This document shows positions 9,952 through 20,493 of a stretch of DNA of 64,000 bases, piece by piece (position 1 is the first letter of the stretch; each line of letters starts with the position of its first letter). The stretch is from NCBI GenBank assembly GCA_038961845.1, contig CP152408.1:620001-684000 (forward strand), read 5' to 3'. The stretch comes from Xylophilus sp. GW821-FHT01B05. Lineage in GTDB: Bacteria > Pseudomonadota > Gammaproteobacteria > Burkholderiales > Burkholderiaceae_C. The notes below the pieces were generated by a model. The model was not told the origin of the DNA. It searched no databases and saw only the letters and a program-made list of their open reading frames with translations. A program made the translations under genes and the position numbers.

Positions 9952-10485
9952 ATGGCAGAACTCGCCACGATTGCGCGTCCCTATGCCGAGGCGCTGTTCA
10001 AGTCCGCGACTGGCGGCGACCTGACTGCTACGGCGGCCTGGGTCGACGAGCTGGCTGCGATTGCTGAGAACCCGCAGCTCGCGCAGTTCGCCGACAGCCC
10101 CAAGGTGACGGCCGAGCAGGTGCTGGGCCTGATCGCTGACGTCGCTCGTACGCCCTTGCCCGACGCGGCGCGCAATTTTCTGCGCGCCGTGGTCGAGAAC
10201 GGCCGCCTTGCGGCGCTGCCCGAAGTGGCGAAGCAGTTCCGCGCGCTCAAAAACGCGCAGGGCGGCTCTTCCGATGCGGTGGTCTACAGCGCTTTCCCGA
10301 TTGACGCAGCAGCGCTGGCCGAGCTCGGCCAAGCGCTCCAGAAGCGCTTCGGCCGCCAGCTCAATCTGAGCGTGCAGCAGGACTCTGCGCTGATCGGCGG
10401 CGTACGCGTCGTGGTTGGCGACGAGGTGCTCGACACCTCGGTCAAGGCCCGTCTTGAACAAATGAAGGTGGCCCTCTCCGCGTGA
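9952..10485 (+). CDS. atpH: F0F1 ATP synthase subunit delta
   Basis: 177 aa. The N-terminal six-helix domain opens with [17 protein letters not shown], the usual delta signature that binds the top of the alpha3beta3 head. The C-terminal part ([38 protein letters not shown]) contacts subunit b. It starts 11 bp after atpF. Length and position are normal. Confidence 0.97.
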   Translation: MAELATIARPYAEALFKSATGGDLTATAAWVDELAAIAENPQLAQFADSPKVTAEQVLGLIADVARTPLPDAARNFLRAVVENGRLAALPEVAKQFRALKNAQGGSSDAVVYSAFPIDAAALAELGQALQKRFGRQLNLSVQQDSALIGGVRVVVGDEVLDTSVKARLEQMKVALSA

Positions 10486-10531
10486 TGCGCGGTCCGGGCT
10501 TCCCGCTAACCTCAAAGAGAAGGAAAGAGTC

Positions 10532-12085
10532 ATGCAACTCAATCCCGCAGAAATTTCCGAACTGATCAAGAGCCGCATCGAAGGGCTGGCGGGAAGCGCC
10601 GACATCCGCAACCAGGGCACGGTCGTGTCCGTGACCGACGGTATCGTTCGCATCCACGGCCTGTCTGATGTGATGCAGGGCGAAATGCTCGAGTTCCCGG
10701 CCGGCTCCGACGGCCAGCCGTCGTACGGCCTGGCACTGAACCTCGAGCGCGACTCGGTCGGCGCCGTGATTCTGGGCGAGTACGAGCACATCTCCGAAGG
10801 CGACACCGTCAAGTGCACGGGCCGCATTCTGGAAGTGCCAGTGGGCCCCGAGCTCATCGGCCGCGTGGTCAATGCGCTGGGTCAGCCGATCGACGGCAAG
10901 GGCCCGATCAACGCCAAGCTGACCGACGTGATCGAGAAGGTCGCCCCAGGCGTGATCGCACGCCAGTCGGTGGACCAGCCGCTGCAGACCGGCCTGAAGT
11001 CGATCGACTCGATGGTTCCCGTGGGCCGTGGCCAGCGCGAACTGATCATCGGCGACCGCCAGACCGGCAAGACGGCCGTGGCCATCGACGCCATCATCAG
11101 CCAGAAGGGCCAGGGCGTGACGTGTATCTACGTCGCCATCGGCCAGAAGGCATCGACCATCAAGAACGTGGTGCGCGCGCTGGAACAAGCCGGTGCGTTG
11201 GACTACACCATCGTGGTTGCTGCATCCGCTTCTGAATCGGCTGCCATGCAGTACGTGTCGGCCTACTCCGGCTGCACCATGGGCGAGTACTTCCGCGATC
11301 GCGGCGAAGACGCGCTGATCGTGTATGACGACCTGTCCAAGCAGGCCGTGGCTTACCGCCAGGTGTCGCTGCTGCTGCGCCGCCCGCCAGGCCGCGAAGC
11401 CTACCCTGGCGACGTGTTCTATCTCCACAGCCGTCTGCTGGAGCGTGCCGCTCGTGTGAACGCCGACTACGTCGAAGCCTTCACCAAGGGCGCCGTCAAG
11501 GGCAAGACCGGTTCGCTGACGGCACTGCCGATCATCGAAACGCAGGCTGGCGACGTGTCCGCCTTCGTGCCGACCAACGTGATCTCGATCACCGACGGCC
11601 AGATCTTCCTGGAAACCAGCCTGTTCAACGCCGGCATCCGTCCCGCCATCAACGCGGGTATCTCGGTGTCGCGCGTCGGTGGTGCAGCCCAGACCAAGCT
11701 CATCAAGAGCCTGTCCGGCGGTATCCGTACCGATCTGGCCCAGTACCGTGAACTGGCTGCGTTCGCGCAGTTCGCCTCGGACCTGGACGAAGCCACCCGC
11801 AAGCAGCTCGACCGCGGTGCCCGCGTGACCGAACTGCTCAAGCAGGCCCAGTACAGCCCGCTGCCGATCAGCCTGATGGGCGCCACGCTGTTCGCGGTGA
11901 ACAAGGGTTTCCTCGACGACGTGGACGTGAAGAAGGTTCTGTCCTTCGAACACGGCCTGCACCAGTTCCTGAAGACCAGCCACGGCGCTCTGCTCGACAA
12001 GATCGAGAAGGCCAAGGCTCTGGACAAGGACGCTGAGGCAGAACTCACCACCGCGATCACCTCGTTCAAGAAGTCCTTCGCCTGA
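10532..12085 (+). CDS. atpA: F0F1 ATP synthase subunit alpha
   Basis: 517 aa non-catalytic nucleotide-binding subunit. The Walker A is GDRQTGKT, the Walker B region is [12 protein letters not shown], and the ATPase alpha/beta signature [11 protein letters not shown] is present. The N-terminal beta-barrel ([24 protein letters not shown]) and C-terminal helical bundle are intact. It lies 46 bp downstream of atpH with an AGAAGGAAAGAG ribosome site. Confidence 0.98.
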   Translation: MQLNPAEISELIKSRIEGLAGSADIRNQGTVVSVTDGIVRIHGLSDVMQGEMLEFPAGSDGQPSYGLALNLERDSVGAVILGEYEHISEGDTVKCTGRILEVPVGPELIGRVVNALGQPIDGKGPINAKLTDVIEKVAPGVIARQSVDQPLQTGLKSIDSMVPVGRGQRELIIGDRQTGKTAVAIDAIISQKGQGVTCIYVAIGQKASTIKNVVRALEQAGALDYTIVVAASASESAAMQYVSAYSGCTMGEYFRDRGEDALIVYDDLSKQAVAYRQVSLLLRRPPGREAYPGDVFYLHSRLLERAARVNADYVEAFTKGAVKGKTGSLTALPIIETQAGDVSAFVPTNVISITDGQIFLETSLFNAGIRPAINAGISVSRVGGAAQTKLIKSLSGGIRTDLAQYRELAAFAQFASDLDEATRKQLDRGARVTELLKQAQYSPLPISLMGATLFAVNKGFLDDVDVKKVLSFEHGLHQFLKTSHGALLDKIEKAKALDKDAEAELTTAITSFKKSFA

Positions 12086-12116
12086 TTCCGGTCGGGTGAA
12101 GACTTAAGGAGTCCCA

Positions 12117-14445
<2,329 letters not shown>

Positions 14446-14462
14446 GCGGCGTATACGGGCGC

Positions 14463-14520
14463 CTGGCGGCGTTGCCGTGCTCAACGTACTCCAGTACGTT
14501 TTCGCGCGGCGCCTTGCCAG
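14463..14520. repeat. Nested hairpin between atpD and atpC
   Basis: The core is a perfect 8-bp stem, AACGTACT / AGTACGTT (14483-14490 and 14493-14500). It is flanked by GGCGTTGC on the left and GCGCCTTGC on the right, and enclosed by CTGGC and GCCAG. The same flanks surround a different perfect hairpin at 20672-20692, so this looks like one member of a dispersed palindromic family. There is no T-run, so it may act as an RNA stability or partial attenuation element within the operon. Confidence 0.6.
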
Positions 14521-14577
14521 ACACCCGCCTGCTTGCTTACCCCCACTTCTTCCTTCCGATAGGCAAAAGGAATCCAA

Positions 14578-14997
14578 ATGGCCAACACCATTCATGTCGA
14601 CGTCGTCAGCGCGGAAGAGTCGATCTTCTCGGGCGAGGCGCGCTTCGTGGCGCTGCCCGGCGAGGCCGGCGAGCTGGGCGTGTACCCGCGCCACACGCCG
14701 CTGATCACCCGTATCAAGCCCGGCACGGTGCGCATCGAGACGGCTGACGGCGGCGAGGAATTCGTCTTCGTGGCTGGCGGCATCCTCGAGATCCAGCCGG
14801 ACTGCGTGACGGTGCTGTCCGACACGGCAGTGCGCGGCAAGGACCTCGACGAAGAGAAGGCCAATGCGGCCCGGGCGTCTGCCGAAGAGGCGCTGAAGAA
14901 CGCCAAGACCGACCTCGATCTGGCCCGCGCGCAATCCGAGCTGGCCGTGATGGCGGCCCAGATCGCTGCGCTGCGCAAGTACCGCCAAAAGCGCTGA
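14578..14997 (+). CDS. atpC: F0F1 ATP synthase subunit epsilon
   Basis: 139 aa. The N-terminal beta-sandwich begins [40 protein letters not shown], with [18 protein letters not shown]. The C-terminal helical hairpin ([47 protein letters not shown]) is full length and could fold up to inhibit ATP hydrolysis. It is the last gene of the operon, followed 18 bp later by a terminator. Confidence 0.97.
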   Translation: MANTIHVDVVSAEESIFSGEARFVALPGEAGELGVYPRHTPLITRIKPGTVRIETADGGEEFVFVAGGILEIQPDCVTVLSDTAVRGKDLDEEKANAARASAEEALKNAKTDLDLARAQSELAVMAAQIAALRKYRQKR

Positions 14998-15015
14998 GCC
15001 CTGCTCTGCGCATGC

Positions 15016-15042
15016 AAAAAAACCGCCTTCGGGCGGTTTTTT
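15016..15042 (+). terminator. Rho-independent terminator of the atp operon
   Basis: A-run, stem ACCGCC / GGCGGT with loop TTCG, then TTTTTT. It sits 18 bases after the atpC stop. The A-tract on the left makes it potentially active on both strands. Confidence 0.92.
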
Positions 15043-15055
15043 CTTGGGCTTATTG

Positions 15056-15173
15056 AAATTTGGTAACTACTCAGTCTCCACACCGCTCGGGCTGAGCTTG
15101 TCGAAGCCCTGCCCTGCATCACCAAGCCCTTCGACAGGCTCAGGGCGAATGGGGGGGAGTAGTTACGAAATTT
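15056..15173. repeat. Composite nested inverted-repeat element
   Basis: Outer arms of 17 bp (15056-15072 AAATTTGGTAACTACTC; 15157-15173 GAGTAGTTACGAAATTT) match at 16 of 17 positions. Inside is a second inverted repeat, GCTGAGCTTGTCGAAG (from 15091) against CTTCGACAGGCTCAG (15129-15143), a TGTCGAAG-type palindrome widespread in beta- and gammaproteobacterial intergenic DNA. No coding potential is seen. It fills the gap between the convergent atpC and TPM-domain genes. Confidence 0.75.
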
Positions 15174-15176
15174 GAA

Positions 15177-15233
15177 GAAAAAAGGCCTCTAGCCCAGGCG
15201 TGGCCTGGGCTGGTGGCTATTAATTTAGTAGCG
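15177..15233. repeat. REP-like palindrome, copy A
   Basis: The pattern is AAAAGGCCTCTAGCCCAGGC, a short loop, GCCTGGGCT, then GGCTATTAATTTAGTAGC. It shares its layout with copies at 17919, 48677 and 61195. The right end overlaps the last codons and stop of the leftward TPM-domain gene. Confidence 0.7.
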
Positions 15234-15768
15234 AATCGCCTTCCAGCACTGGCGCGTCGGGCAATGCGTTGACGCGGGCCGGTTCGTCGCTGCCGGCGGC
15301 CGGGGCGGGAAAGTATTCGACCAGCAGGGCCGACACCTCTTCCAGCGCCTTGGTCAGGCCGTCTTCATAGCGCGCAGCGCCGAAGGCGTCGCCCATGTGG
15401 GCGACCAGGTGCTGCCATCGGGTGGCGTCGACGTGGCGGTTCAGGCCGCGGTCGGCGACGATCTCGATGGCGTGGTCGGCCAGCAGCAGGTAGATGAGTA
15501 CGCCGTTGTTGTCCTCGGTGTCCCAGACGCGCAGCTTGCCGAACAGGGTCACTGCGCGCTCGCGTGCCGTGGCGTGGCGCCAGAGGTAGCTGGTGGGCAG
15601 GCCGGCTTCCACGCAGATGCGGATCTCGCCGGTGTGGCGCTGCTCGCTGGCGGCAACACGGCGCATCAGGCGCTCGAGCATGTCGGGCGGGATGGCGCGG
15701 TGCGTGTCGCGCTCGTCGCGCCAGCGGTGGCGCACGATGCGCGCCAGGGTTGCGATCAGGCCTGCCAT
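15220..15768 (-). CDS. TPM-domain protein (second of pair)
   Basis: 182 aa, no signal peptide. One TPM-type domain: IRICVEAGLPTSYLW, ERAVTLFGKLRVWDTEDNNGVLIYLLLADHAIEIVADRG, then AARYEDGLTKALEEVSALL. TPM domains occur in envelope-associated proteins such as YgcG and in Psb32; the activity is uncertain. The ATG overlaps the stop of the upstream TPM gene by one base (TGATG); a GTG one codon earlier is also possible. The last codons (SLLN) come from REP-like copy A. Third gene of the lemA operon. Confidence 0.85.
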   Translation of the reverse strand: MAGLIATLARIVRHRWRDERDTHRAIPPDMLERLMRRVAASEQRHTGEIRICVEAGLPTSYLWRHATARERAVTLFGKLRVWDTEDNNGVLIYLLLADHAIEIVADRGLNRHVDATRWQHLVAHMGDAFGAARYEDGLTKALEEVSALLVEYFPAPAAGSDEPARVNALPDAPVLEGDSLLN

Positions 15769-16751
15769 CACCAGTCTCCCGAGGCGCCACCGCCACCAAA
15801 GTCACCACCGCCACCGGAGCTGAAGCCGCCTCCGCCAGAACCAAAACCGCCGCCACCGCCGCGGCCACCAAAGCCACCCAGGCCTCCGCCCAGGCCACCC
15901 AGCCCACCAAAGCTGCCGGGCAGCGCGCCGCCCAGCGGCCCGGTGCGCGCCAGCAGGCCAAACACCAGCGCCGCCACGGCGGCCAGGCCGGCGGCGACCA
16001 GGCTCAGCGTGAAGACAAAAGCCAGCCCGCCGACGGCCACGCCGCCGGCGACGGCGCCCAGCGGCCGGCCCAGCACGCGGCGCAACACGGCCGACAGCAC
16101 CGGCACGGCGATGAACAGGAACACCGCCAGGTCCAGCCACTGGAAGCCATGCGTGCCGCGCGTGCGCTCGTCGCCGTCGATCGAGGCCTGGGCCGCATCA
16201 GGCTGCACCGGTGCGGGCAGCGCCTCGGCGCGGATGCGGGTCTCCAGCCGGTCCAGTGCGGCAGAGATACCGCCGGCGTAGTCGTCGCGCCGGAAGGCCG
16301 GTGTGATGGCCTCGTCGATCACTTCCTTGGCGGCCAGGTCGGGCACCGCGCCTTCGAGCGCCTTGGCGACCTCGATGCGCACCTTGCGGTCGCGCTTGGC
16401 CACCAGCAGCAGCAGGCCGTCGCCTATGGTCTTGCGGCCGATCTTCCAGGCGTTGGAGACACGGTTGGCGTAGGCGGCGATGTCTTCGGGCGCCGTGGTC
16501 TGCACCAGCAGCACGGCCACCTGCGATCCGGTGGCCTGCTCGAAGGCGGCCAGGCGCTGCTCCAGTGCGGTTTTTTGCTCGGTGCTGAGCGTGCCGGTGT
16601 TGTCGGTCACGCGGCTGGCCAGCGGCGGCACCGGCTGCAGCTTCTGGGCGTGCGCGGTGGGCGCCAGCACCAGCAGGCAGGCGGCCGCCAGCAGCAGCCA
16701 GGCCAGCAGCCGGCGCAGCGCGGTCGCCGGATCGGGGAAGCGAAGCAGCAT
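15768..16751 (-). CDS. YgcG-family TPM-domain membrane protein with Gly-rich tail
   Basis: 327 aa. The signal peptide ends near APTAHAQ; a TPM domain follows (LASRVTDNTGTLSTEQKTALEQRL ... GDGLLLLVAKRDRKVRIEVAKALEGAVPD), then three hydrophobic helices (about residues 205-275). A low-complexity tail of GGF/GGG repeats ends ASGDW. This is the usual YgcG layout and the family normally travels with LemA, as it does here (6 bp after lemA). The pair is thought to act at the cell envelope; the mechanism is unknown. Confidence 0.9.
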   Translation of the reverse strand: MLLRFPDPATALRRLLAWLLLAAACLLVLAPTAHAQKLQPVPPLASRVTDNTGTLSTEQKTALEQRLAAFEQATGSQVAVLLVQTTAPEDIAAYANRVSNAWKIGRKTIGDGLLLLVAKRDRKVRIEVAKALEGAVPDLAAKEVIDEAITPAFRRDDYAGGISAALDRLETRIRAEALPAPVQPDAAQASIDGDERTRGTHGFQWLDLAVFLFIAVPVLSAVLRRVLGRPLGAVAGGVAVGGLAFVFTLSLVAAGLAAVAALVFGLLARTGPLGGALPGSFGGLGGLGGGLGGFGGRGGGGGFGSGGGGFSSGGGGDFGGGGASGDW

Positions 16752-16757
16752 TGGCGC

Positions 16758-17351
16758 CTACTTCTTCTCGGTGCCGAAGTCCACCGTGGGCGGGGCGGAG
16801 ATCTGCGCCTCGTTCTGCACCGTGAAGCTGGGTTTGGGCGGGTAGCCAAACACCTTGGCCGTGAGGTTGGTCGGGAAGCTGCGGGCCTTCACGTTGTACT
16901 CCTGCACCGCCTGGATGTAGCGGTTGCGGGCCACGGTGATACGGTTCTCGGTGCCTTCCAACTGCACCCGCAGGTCGCGGAAGGCCTGGTTGGCCTGCAG
17001 CGTGGGGTAGTTCTCGGATACCGCCAGCAGGCGCGACAGCGCGCCGCTGAGCTGGCTCTGCGCCTGCTGGAAGCGCTCGAAGGCCTGCGGGTCGTTCAGC
17101 GTCTCGGGCGTGACCTGGATCGAGGTGGCCTTGGAACGCGCCTCTATCACCTTGGTCAGGGTGTCTTGTTCGAAGTTGGCCTGGCCCTTGACGGTGGCGA
17201 CGATGTTGGGGATCAGGTCGGCGCGGCGCTGGTACTGGTTGAGTACCTCGCTCCAGGCGGATTTTGTCTGTTCGTCCAGACGCTGGAAGTCGTTGTAGCC
17301 GCAGCCGCTGAGGGCCAGCGTGGCAAGAAGAAGCAGGAAGAGGCGTCGCAT
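16758..17351 (-). CDS. lemA: LemA family lipoprotein
   Basis: 197 aa. Lipobox LALSGC gives a lipid-anchored cysteine at about residue 18. The mature part is the LemA helical fold: LDEQTKSAWSEVLNQYQRRADLIPNIVATVKG, ARSKAT, LLAVSENYPTLQANQAFRDLRVQLEGTENRI, YNVKARSFPTNLTAKVFGYPPKPSF. The ATG at 17351 is preferred over the in-frame GTG at 17360 because it gives a cleaner signal peptide. First gene of lemA-TPM-TPM. Confidence 0.93.
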   Translation of the reverse strand: MRRLFLLLLATLALSGCGYNDFQRLDEQTKSAWSEVLNQYQRRADLIPNIVATVKGQANFEQDTLTKVIEARSKATSIQVTPETLNDPQAFERFQQAQSQLSGALSRLLAVSENYPTLQANQAFRDLRVQLEGTENRITVARNRYIQAVQEYNVKARSFPTNLTAKVFGYPPKPSFTVQNEAQISAPPTVDFGTEKK

Positions 17352-17458
17352 GGCGGGCACCTAGAGTTCAGGAATGCGGCCAAGTATCCATGCAGTGGCA
17401 GGCGGTCGCAAACGCAGGCGTTACCTGTTGTCAGCCGGCCTGTGGCATCCTCCGCGCC

Positions 17459-17911
17459 ATGAGTACCAGACCGCTTCGCGCCGCTACTGTCGGCGGTACC
17501 GCCGACGACGTGGAGGCGCAGTTCTACGAGGCCCTGCAAAAGGGCGATATCCGCCAGCTGATGGCCTGCTGGGCCGACGAAGACGAGATCGTCTGCGTGC
17601 ACCCCGGCGGCCCCCGGCTGGTGGGCCCGGGCGAGATCCGCGCCGCATTCGAGGCCTTGTTCAACCATGGCACGCTGCGGGTGCGCACCGAGGGCGTGCG
17701 GCGCATAGACGCGCTGGCCAGCGCCGTCCATACCCTGGTCGAGCGCATCGAGCTGGAGCTGCCCGGCGGCCGGCAGGAGGCCTGCGTGGTCGCCACCAAC
17801 GTCTACCACAAGACCGCGCAGGGCTGGCGCATGGTGGCCCACCACGCCAGCCCCGGCACGCCGCAGGAGGCACAGGCGACGGCGCAGGACGGACCCCAGG
17901 TGTTGCACTGA
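17459..17911 (+). CDS. SnoaL-like / NTF2-fold protein
   Basis: 150 aa. ADDVEAQFYEALQKGDIRQLMACWADEDEIVCVHPGGPRLVGPGEIRAAFEALF is the N-terminal half of an NTF2-fold (SnoaL/ketosteroid-isomerase-like, DUF4440 type) protein, ending with the strand VYHKTAQGWRMVAHHASPG. Members range from isomerases to inactive ligand-binding proteins, so no reaction is assigned. The start is the ATG at 17459; the frame is open 23 codons further but without similarity. Divergent from lemA by 107 bp. Confidence 0.82.
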   Translation: MSTRPLRAATVGGTADDVEAQFYEALQKGDIRQLMACWADEDEIVCVHPGGPRLVGPGEIRAAFEALFNHGTLRVRTEGVRRIDALASAVHTLVERIELELPGGRQEACVVATNVYHKTAQGWRMVAHHASPGTPQEAQATAQDGPQVLH

Positions 17912-17918
17912 ATTTTTG

Positions 17919-17976
17919 AAAGAAAAGTGCCTGCAGCCCAGGCTGCACGCCGGCATATAGCTATGAAGTATGTAGC
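17919..17976. repeat. REP-like palindrome, copy B
   Basis: AAAAGTGCCTGCAGCCCAGGC, then a degenerate right arm and ATAGCTATGAAGTATGTAGC. It aligns with copies A, C and D, but the stem is partly eroded. Its right end supplies the ATG and first codons of the downstream hydrolase. Confidence 0.6.
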
Positions 17977-18985
17977 GCCACGCTGGTTGCCGGGCGGCAA
18001 CCTGCAAACCATCTGGCCCGCACTCTATGGCCGCCGCGGCCCGGAGGCGCCGCCGGCCTACCAGCGTGAGCGCTGGGACACGGCCGATGGCGATTTCATC
18101 GAGGTCGACTTCCTGCGCGCAGCCGGCACGGCCGTTGGCCCCGCTGGCCCGCGGCCGCTGCTGGTGCTGTTCCATGGCCTGGAGGGCTCGTCGCGCAGCC
18201 ACTACGCCGAGGCCTTCGCCGCCTTTGCCGCAGAGCGCGGCTGGGACTATGCCGTGCCGCATTTCCGCGGCTGCGGCGGCAGCCTCAACCTGGCGCCGCG
18301 TGCCTACCACTCGGGCGATTTTGAAGAGATCGGCTGGGTGCTGGAGCGCCTGCGCGCGCAGCGCGGGGCGCAGGCCGGCCCGCTGCTGGCTGTGGGCGTG
18401 TCGCTGGGCGGCAATGCCTTGCTGCGCTGGGCCGAAGAGGCCGGCGAAGGCGCGGCTCGCACGGTGGCTGCCGTGGCGGCGGTCTCCGCGCCGCTGGACC
18501 TCGCCGCTGGCGCCGAGGCCATTGGCCGTGGCTTCAACCGCTATGTCTACACGCGCATGTTCCTGGCCACCATGAAGCCCAAGGCGCTGGCCAAACTGGC
18601 GCAGCACCCAGGCCTGTTCGACGAGGCAGCGCTGCGCGCCGCGCGCGACCTGCACGCCTTCGACGACATCTTCACCGCGCCGCTGCACGGTTTTCGTGAT
18701 GCGCGCGACTACTGGGCGCGCGCATCGGCTGCGCCGCACCTGGCGCGCATCCGCGTGCCGGCGCTGCTGCTCAATGCCCGCAACGACCCCTTCGTGCCGG
18801 AGGCCTCCTTGCCGGGCGCGGTGGCCGGCCCCTGGGTCACGCTGTGGCGGCCGGCGCAGGGCGGCCACGTAGGCTTCCCGCAGGGGTGGCCGCCGGGCCA
18901 TGTGCTGGCCATGCCGCAGGCCGTAGGCGGCTGGCTGGCGCAGCATGGGCTTGGTGGCCGGCTGTCAGAATCGCCGCATGGATGA
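17963..18985 (+). CDS. YheT-family alpha/beta hydrolase
   Basis: 340 aa. Typical YheT/ABHD1-3 features are WLPGGNLQTIWPALYGR, the oxyanion-region FHGLEGSSRSHYA, FRGCGGS, nucleophile elbow VGVSLGGNAL (Ser in GVSLGG), the acid in NARNDPFVP, and the histidine in GGHVGF. It is a cytoplasmic esterase-like enzyme of unknown natural substrate. The ATG lies within REP-like copy B. The next gene begins inside its last codons (8-bp overlap). Confidence 0.9.
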   Translation: MKYVAPRWLPGGNLQTIWPALYGRRGPEAPPAYQRERWDTADGDFIEVDFLRAAGTAVGPAGPRPLLVLFHGLEGSSRSHYAEAFAAFAAERGWDYAVPHFRGCGGSLNLAPRAYHSGDFEEIGWVLERLRAQRGAQAGPLLAVGVSLGGNALLRWAEEAGEGAARTVAAVAAVSAPLDLAAGAEAIGRGFNRYVYTRMFLATMKPKALAKLAQHPGLFDEAALRAARDLHAFDDIFTAPLHGFRDARDYWARASAAPHLARIRVPALLLNARNDPFVPEASLPGAVAGPWVTLWRPAQGGHVGFPQGWPPGHVLAMPQAVGGWLAQHGLGGRLSESPHG

Positions 18986-19502
18986 CATCGTCAAGCAAGC
19001 CCTGGCCAAGTGGCCCAACGTCCCCGCCTGCTACGGCTGGCTGGGCCTGGATGCGCGCGGCCAGTGGTACATGCGCGACGACCAGGCCCAGGCCGCAGGT
19101 CCGTTCACGCAAAGCCGTGGCTCGCTGCTGCGGCATGACAAGCTGATCGACTTCATCCAGCGCAACTACGAGGCCGACGCCCAGGGCCGCTGGTTCTTCC
19201 AGAACGGACCGCAGTGCGTCTATGTGGAGCTGGAGGCCACGCCATTCATCTGGCGCGTGGCCGAGGGCTTTGAGGTCAGTGCCCACACCGGCGCTGAGGC
19301 CCGCGTACAGCGCTGCCTGGTCGACGAAGCCGGGCGTGTATACCTGGACACCCACCTCGGTTTTGGCCTGGTGCACACGCTGGACATGGCGCTGGTCGGC
19401 GACGCGGTAGAGCAGGGCCTGTGGGTGCCGCAAGAGGTGCAAGCCGCCACGCTGCCCCAGCGCTTCGGCTACGTTTTGAGTCCCGCAGCCAGCGCCCAAT
19501 AA
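18978..19502 (+). CDS. Conserved protein of unknown function (Burkholderiales DUF)
   Basis: 174 aa soluble protein: MDDIVKQALAKWPNVPACYGWLGLD, RGQWYMRDDQAQA, DFIQRNYEADAQGRWFFQNGPQCVYVELEATPFIWRV, DTHLGFGLVHTLDMAL. I recognise this as a DUF2946-like conserved Burkholderiales family, but I am not sure of the family number. No catalytic motif or membrane segment is evident. It overlaps the YheT-like gene by 8 bp and so is probably translationally coupled to it. Confidence 0.75.
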   Translation: MDDIVKQALAKWPNVPACYGWLGLDARGQWYMRDDQAQAAGPFTQSRGSLLRHDKLIDFIQRNYEADAQGRWFFQNGPQCVYVELEATPFIWRVAEGFEVSAHTGAEARVQRCLVDEAGRVYLDTHLGFGLVHTLDMALVGDAVEQGLWVPQEVQAATLPQRFGYVLSPAASAQ

Positions 19503-19526
19503 AAAAGCCGGTCAATGACCGGCTGA
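19500..19526 (-). terminator. Rho-independent terminator for the cytochrome c gene
   Basis: Read leftward: AGCCGGTCA, loop, TGACCGGCT, then TTTTTT. It lies 33 bp beyond the cytochrome stop and overlaps the stop codon of the rightward DUF gene, so it may serve both convergent genes. Confidence 0.85.
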
Positions 19527-19558
19527 TTCAGAGTGCTGGCAGTGCGCAGCCCTGGGGG

Positions 19559-20428
19559 CTACCGTGCAGCGTTGGCCATGTATTCGACGGCGGCGTGCAT
19601 GTCGGCATCCGAGGCTTGCGAGCCGCCGCGCGGTGGCATGGCGCCCTTGCCCTGGATGGCGATCTTGGTCATACCGTCGATGCCATCCGCCAGGCGCGGG
19701 GCCCAGGCGGCCTTGTCGCCGAACTTGGGCGCGCCGGCCACACCAGCGGCGTGGCACATCTGGCAGGTCTGCTTGTAGAGCGCCTCGCCCGCGCCGCCGC
19801 CGGCTGCGGCAGCGGTCTGGACTGCGGCCGGGGCTGCTTGCGCCACCGGCTGTGCTGCTGCTGGGGCTGCGGCTTCTGCGGCAGGTGCTGCTGCGGCCGG
19901 GCTGGCGGCGCTGTCCGCAGAGGCGGTGGCTGCCGGGCGGTCGGGGATGGGGAGCTTGGCGCCAGCCGCATTGGCCATGTAGACCACGGCACGGCCGATC
20001 TCGATGTCGTCGAAATCGCCGCCGCCCTGCGGCGCCATGGCGCCCTTGCCGGCCAGGGCCGAGTGCAGCAGCGCGTCGTAGCCGGTCTTGATGCGTGCGG
20101 CCCAGGCCGCGACATCACCAAGTTTGGGAGCACCTGCCACACCTGCGCTGTGGCAGGTGGTGCACTGGGCCTTGAACACGTCTTCGCCGGACTTGAGCGG
20201 ACGGTTGGCGTCGCGGATCTCCACCGTGCCGACACGCGCGATGCGGGCGTCGATGGCTTTTTCCATGTCGGCGGCGCCGGCCGCAGGCTTGTTGGCCGAG
20301 GTCACGAAGAGCACCAGTCCAATGATCACGAAGATCGGGACCACAAACGATAGAAAGACGGTCGCCAGCAGTTGCTTGGGGGTCTTGATCGGGCCGGTGT
20401 GCGCTTCTTCGTGGGGGGTGTCGCTCAT
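19559..20428 (-). CDS. Diheme cytochrome c (c5/c4-like), membrane anchored
   Basis: 289 aa. An uncleaved N-terminal membrane helix (residues about 18-42, LLATVFLSFVVPIFVIIGLVLFV) places the rest in the periplasm. Two class I heme domains carry CTTCH (89-93) and CQMCH (222-226), each followed by a KGAM(A/P)P(Q/R)GG segment with the distal methionine. An Ala/Pro-rich linker (about 163-212) joins them. The two halves are clearly an internal duplication of cytochrome c5. Likely an electron carrier in respiration; the partner is unknown. Confidence 0.92.
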   Translation of the reverse strand: MSDTPHEEAHTGPIKTPKQLLATVFLSFVVPIFVIIGLVLFVTSANKPAAGAADMEKAIDARIARVGTVEIRDANRPLKSGEDVFKAQCTTCHSAGVAGAPKLGDVAAWAARIKTGYDALLHSALAGKGAMAPQGGGDFDDIEIGRAVVYMANAAGAKLPIPDRPAATASADSAASPAAAAPAAEAAAPAAAQPVAQAAPAAVQTAAAAGGGAGEALYKQTCQMCHAAGVAGAPKFGDKAAWAPRLADGIDGMTKIAIQGKGAMPPRGGSQASDADMHAAVEYMANAAR

Positions 20429-20471
20429 AGCGTCCTCAGCGTTTTTCGGGGGCTTTGAAAATCAACCTTTG

Positions 20472-20477
20472 ATTATA
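20472..20477 (-). promoter_or_regulatory. Candidate -10 box of the cytochrome c gene
   Basis: TATAAT on the minus strand, 44 bp before the ATG at 20428. The expected -35 position falls at the end of the nested palindromic element (around 20494) and has no clear match to TTGACA. Confidence 0.4.
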
Positions 20478-20493
20478 GACAGCGCCCCTTTTA

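Noticed and set aside
15564..17462. 632-codon rightward frame opposite lemA and the TPM genes
   Set aside because: Complement of the Gly-rich tail and lemA; Arg/Gln/Gly-rich nonsense without a ribosome site.
17213..18946. 577-codon leftward frame opposite the SnoaL-like and YheT-like genes
   Set aside because: Overlaps two genes with clear family motifs; its own sequence has none.
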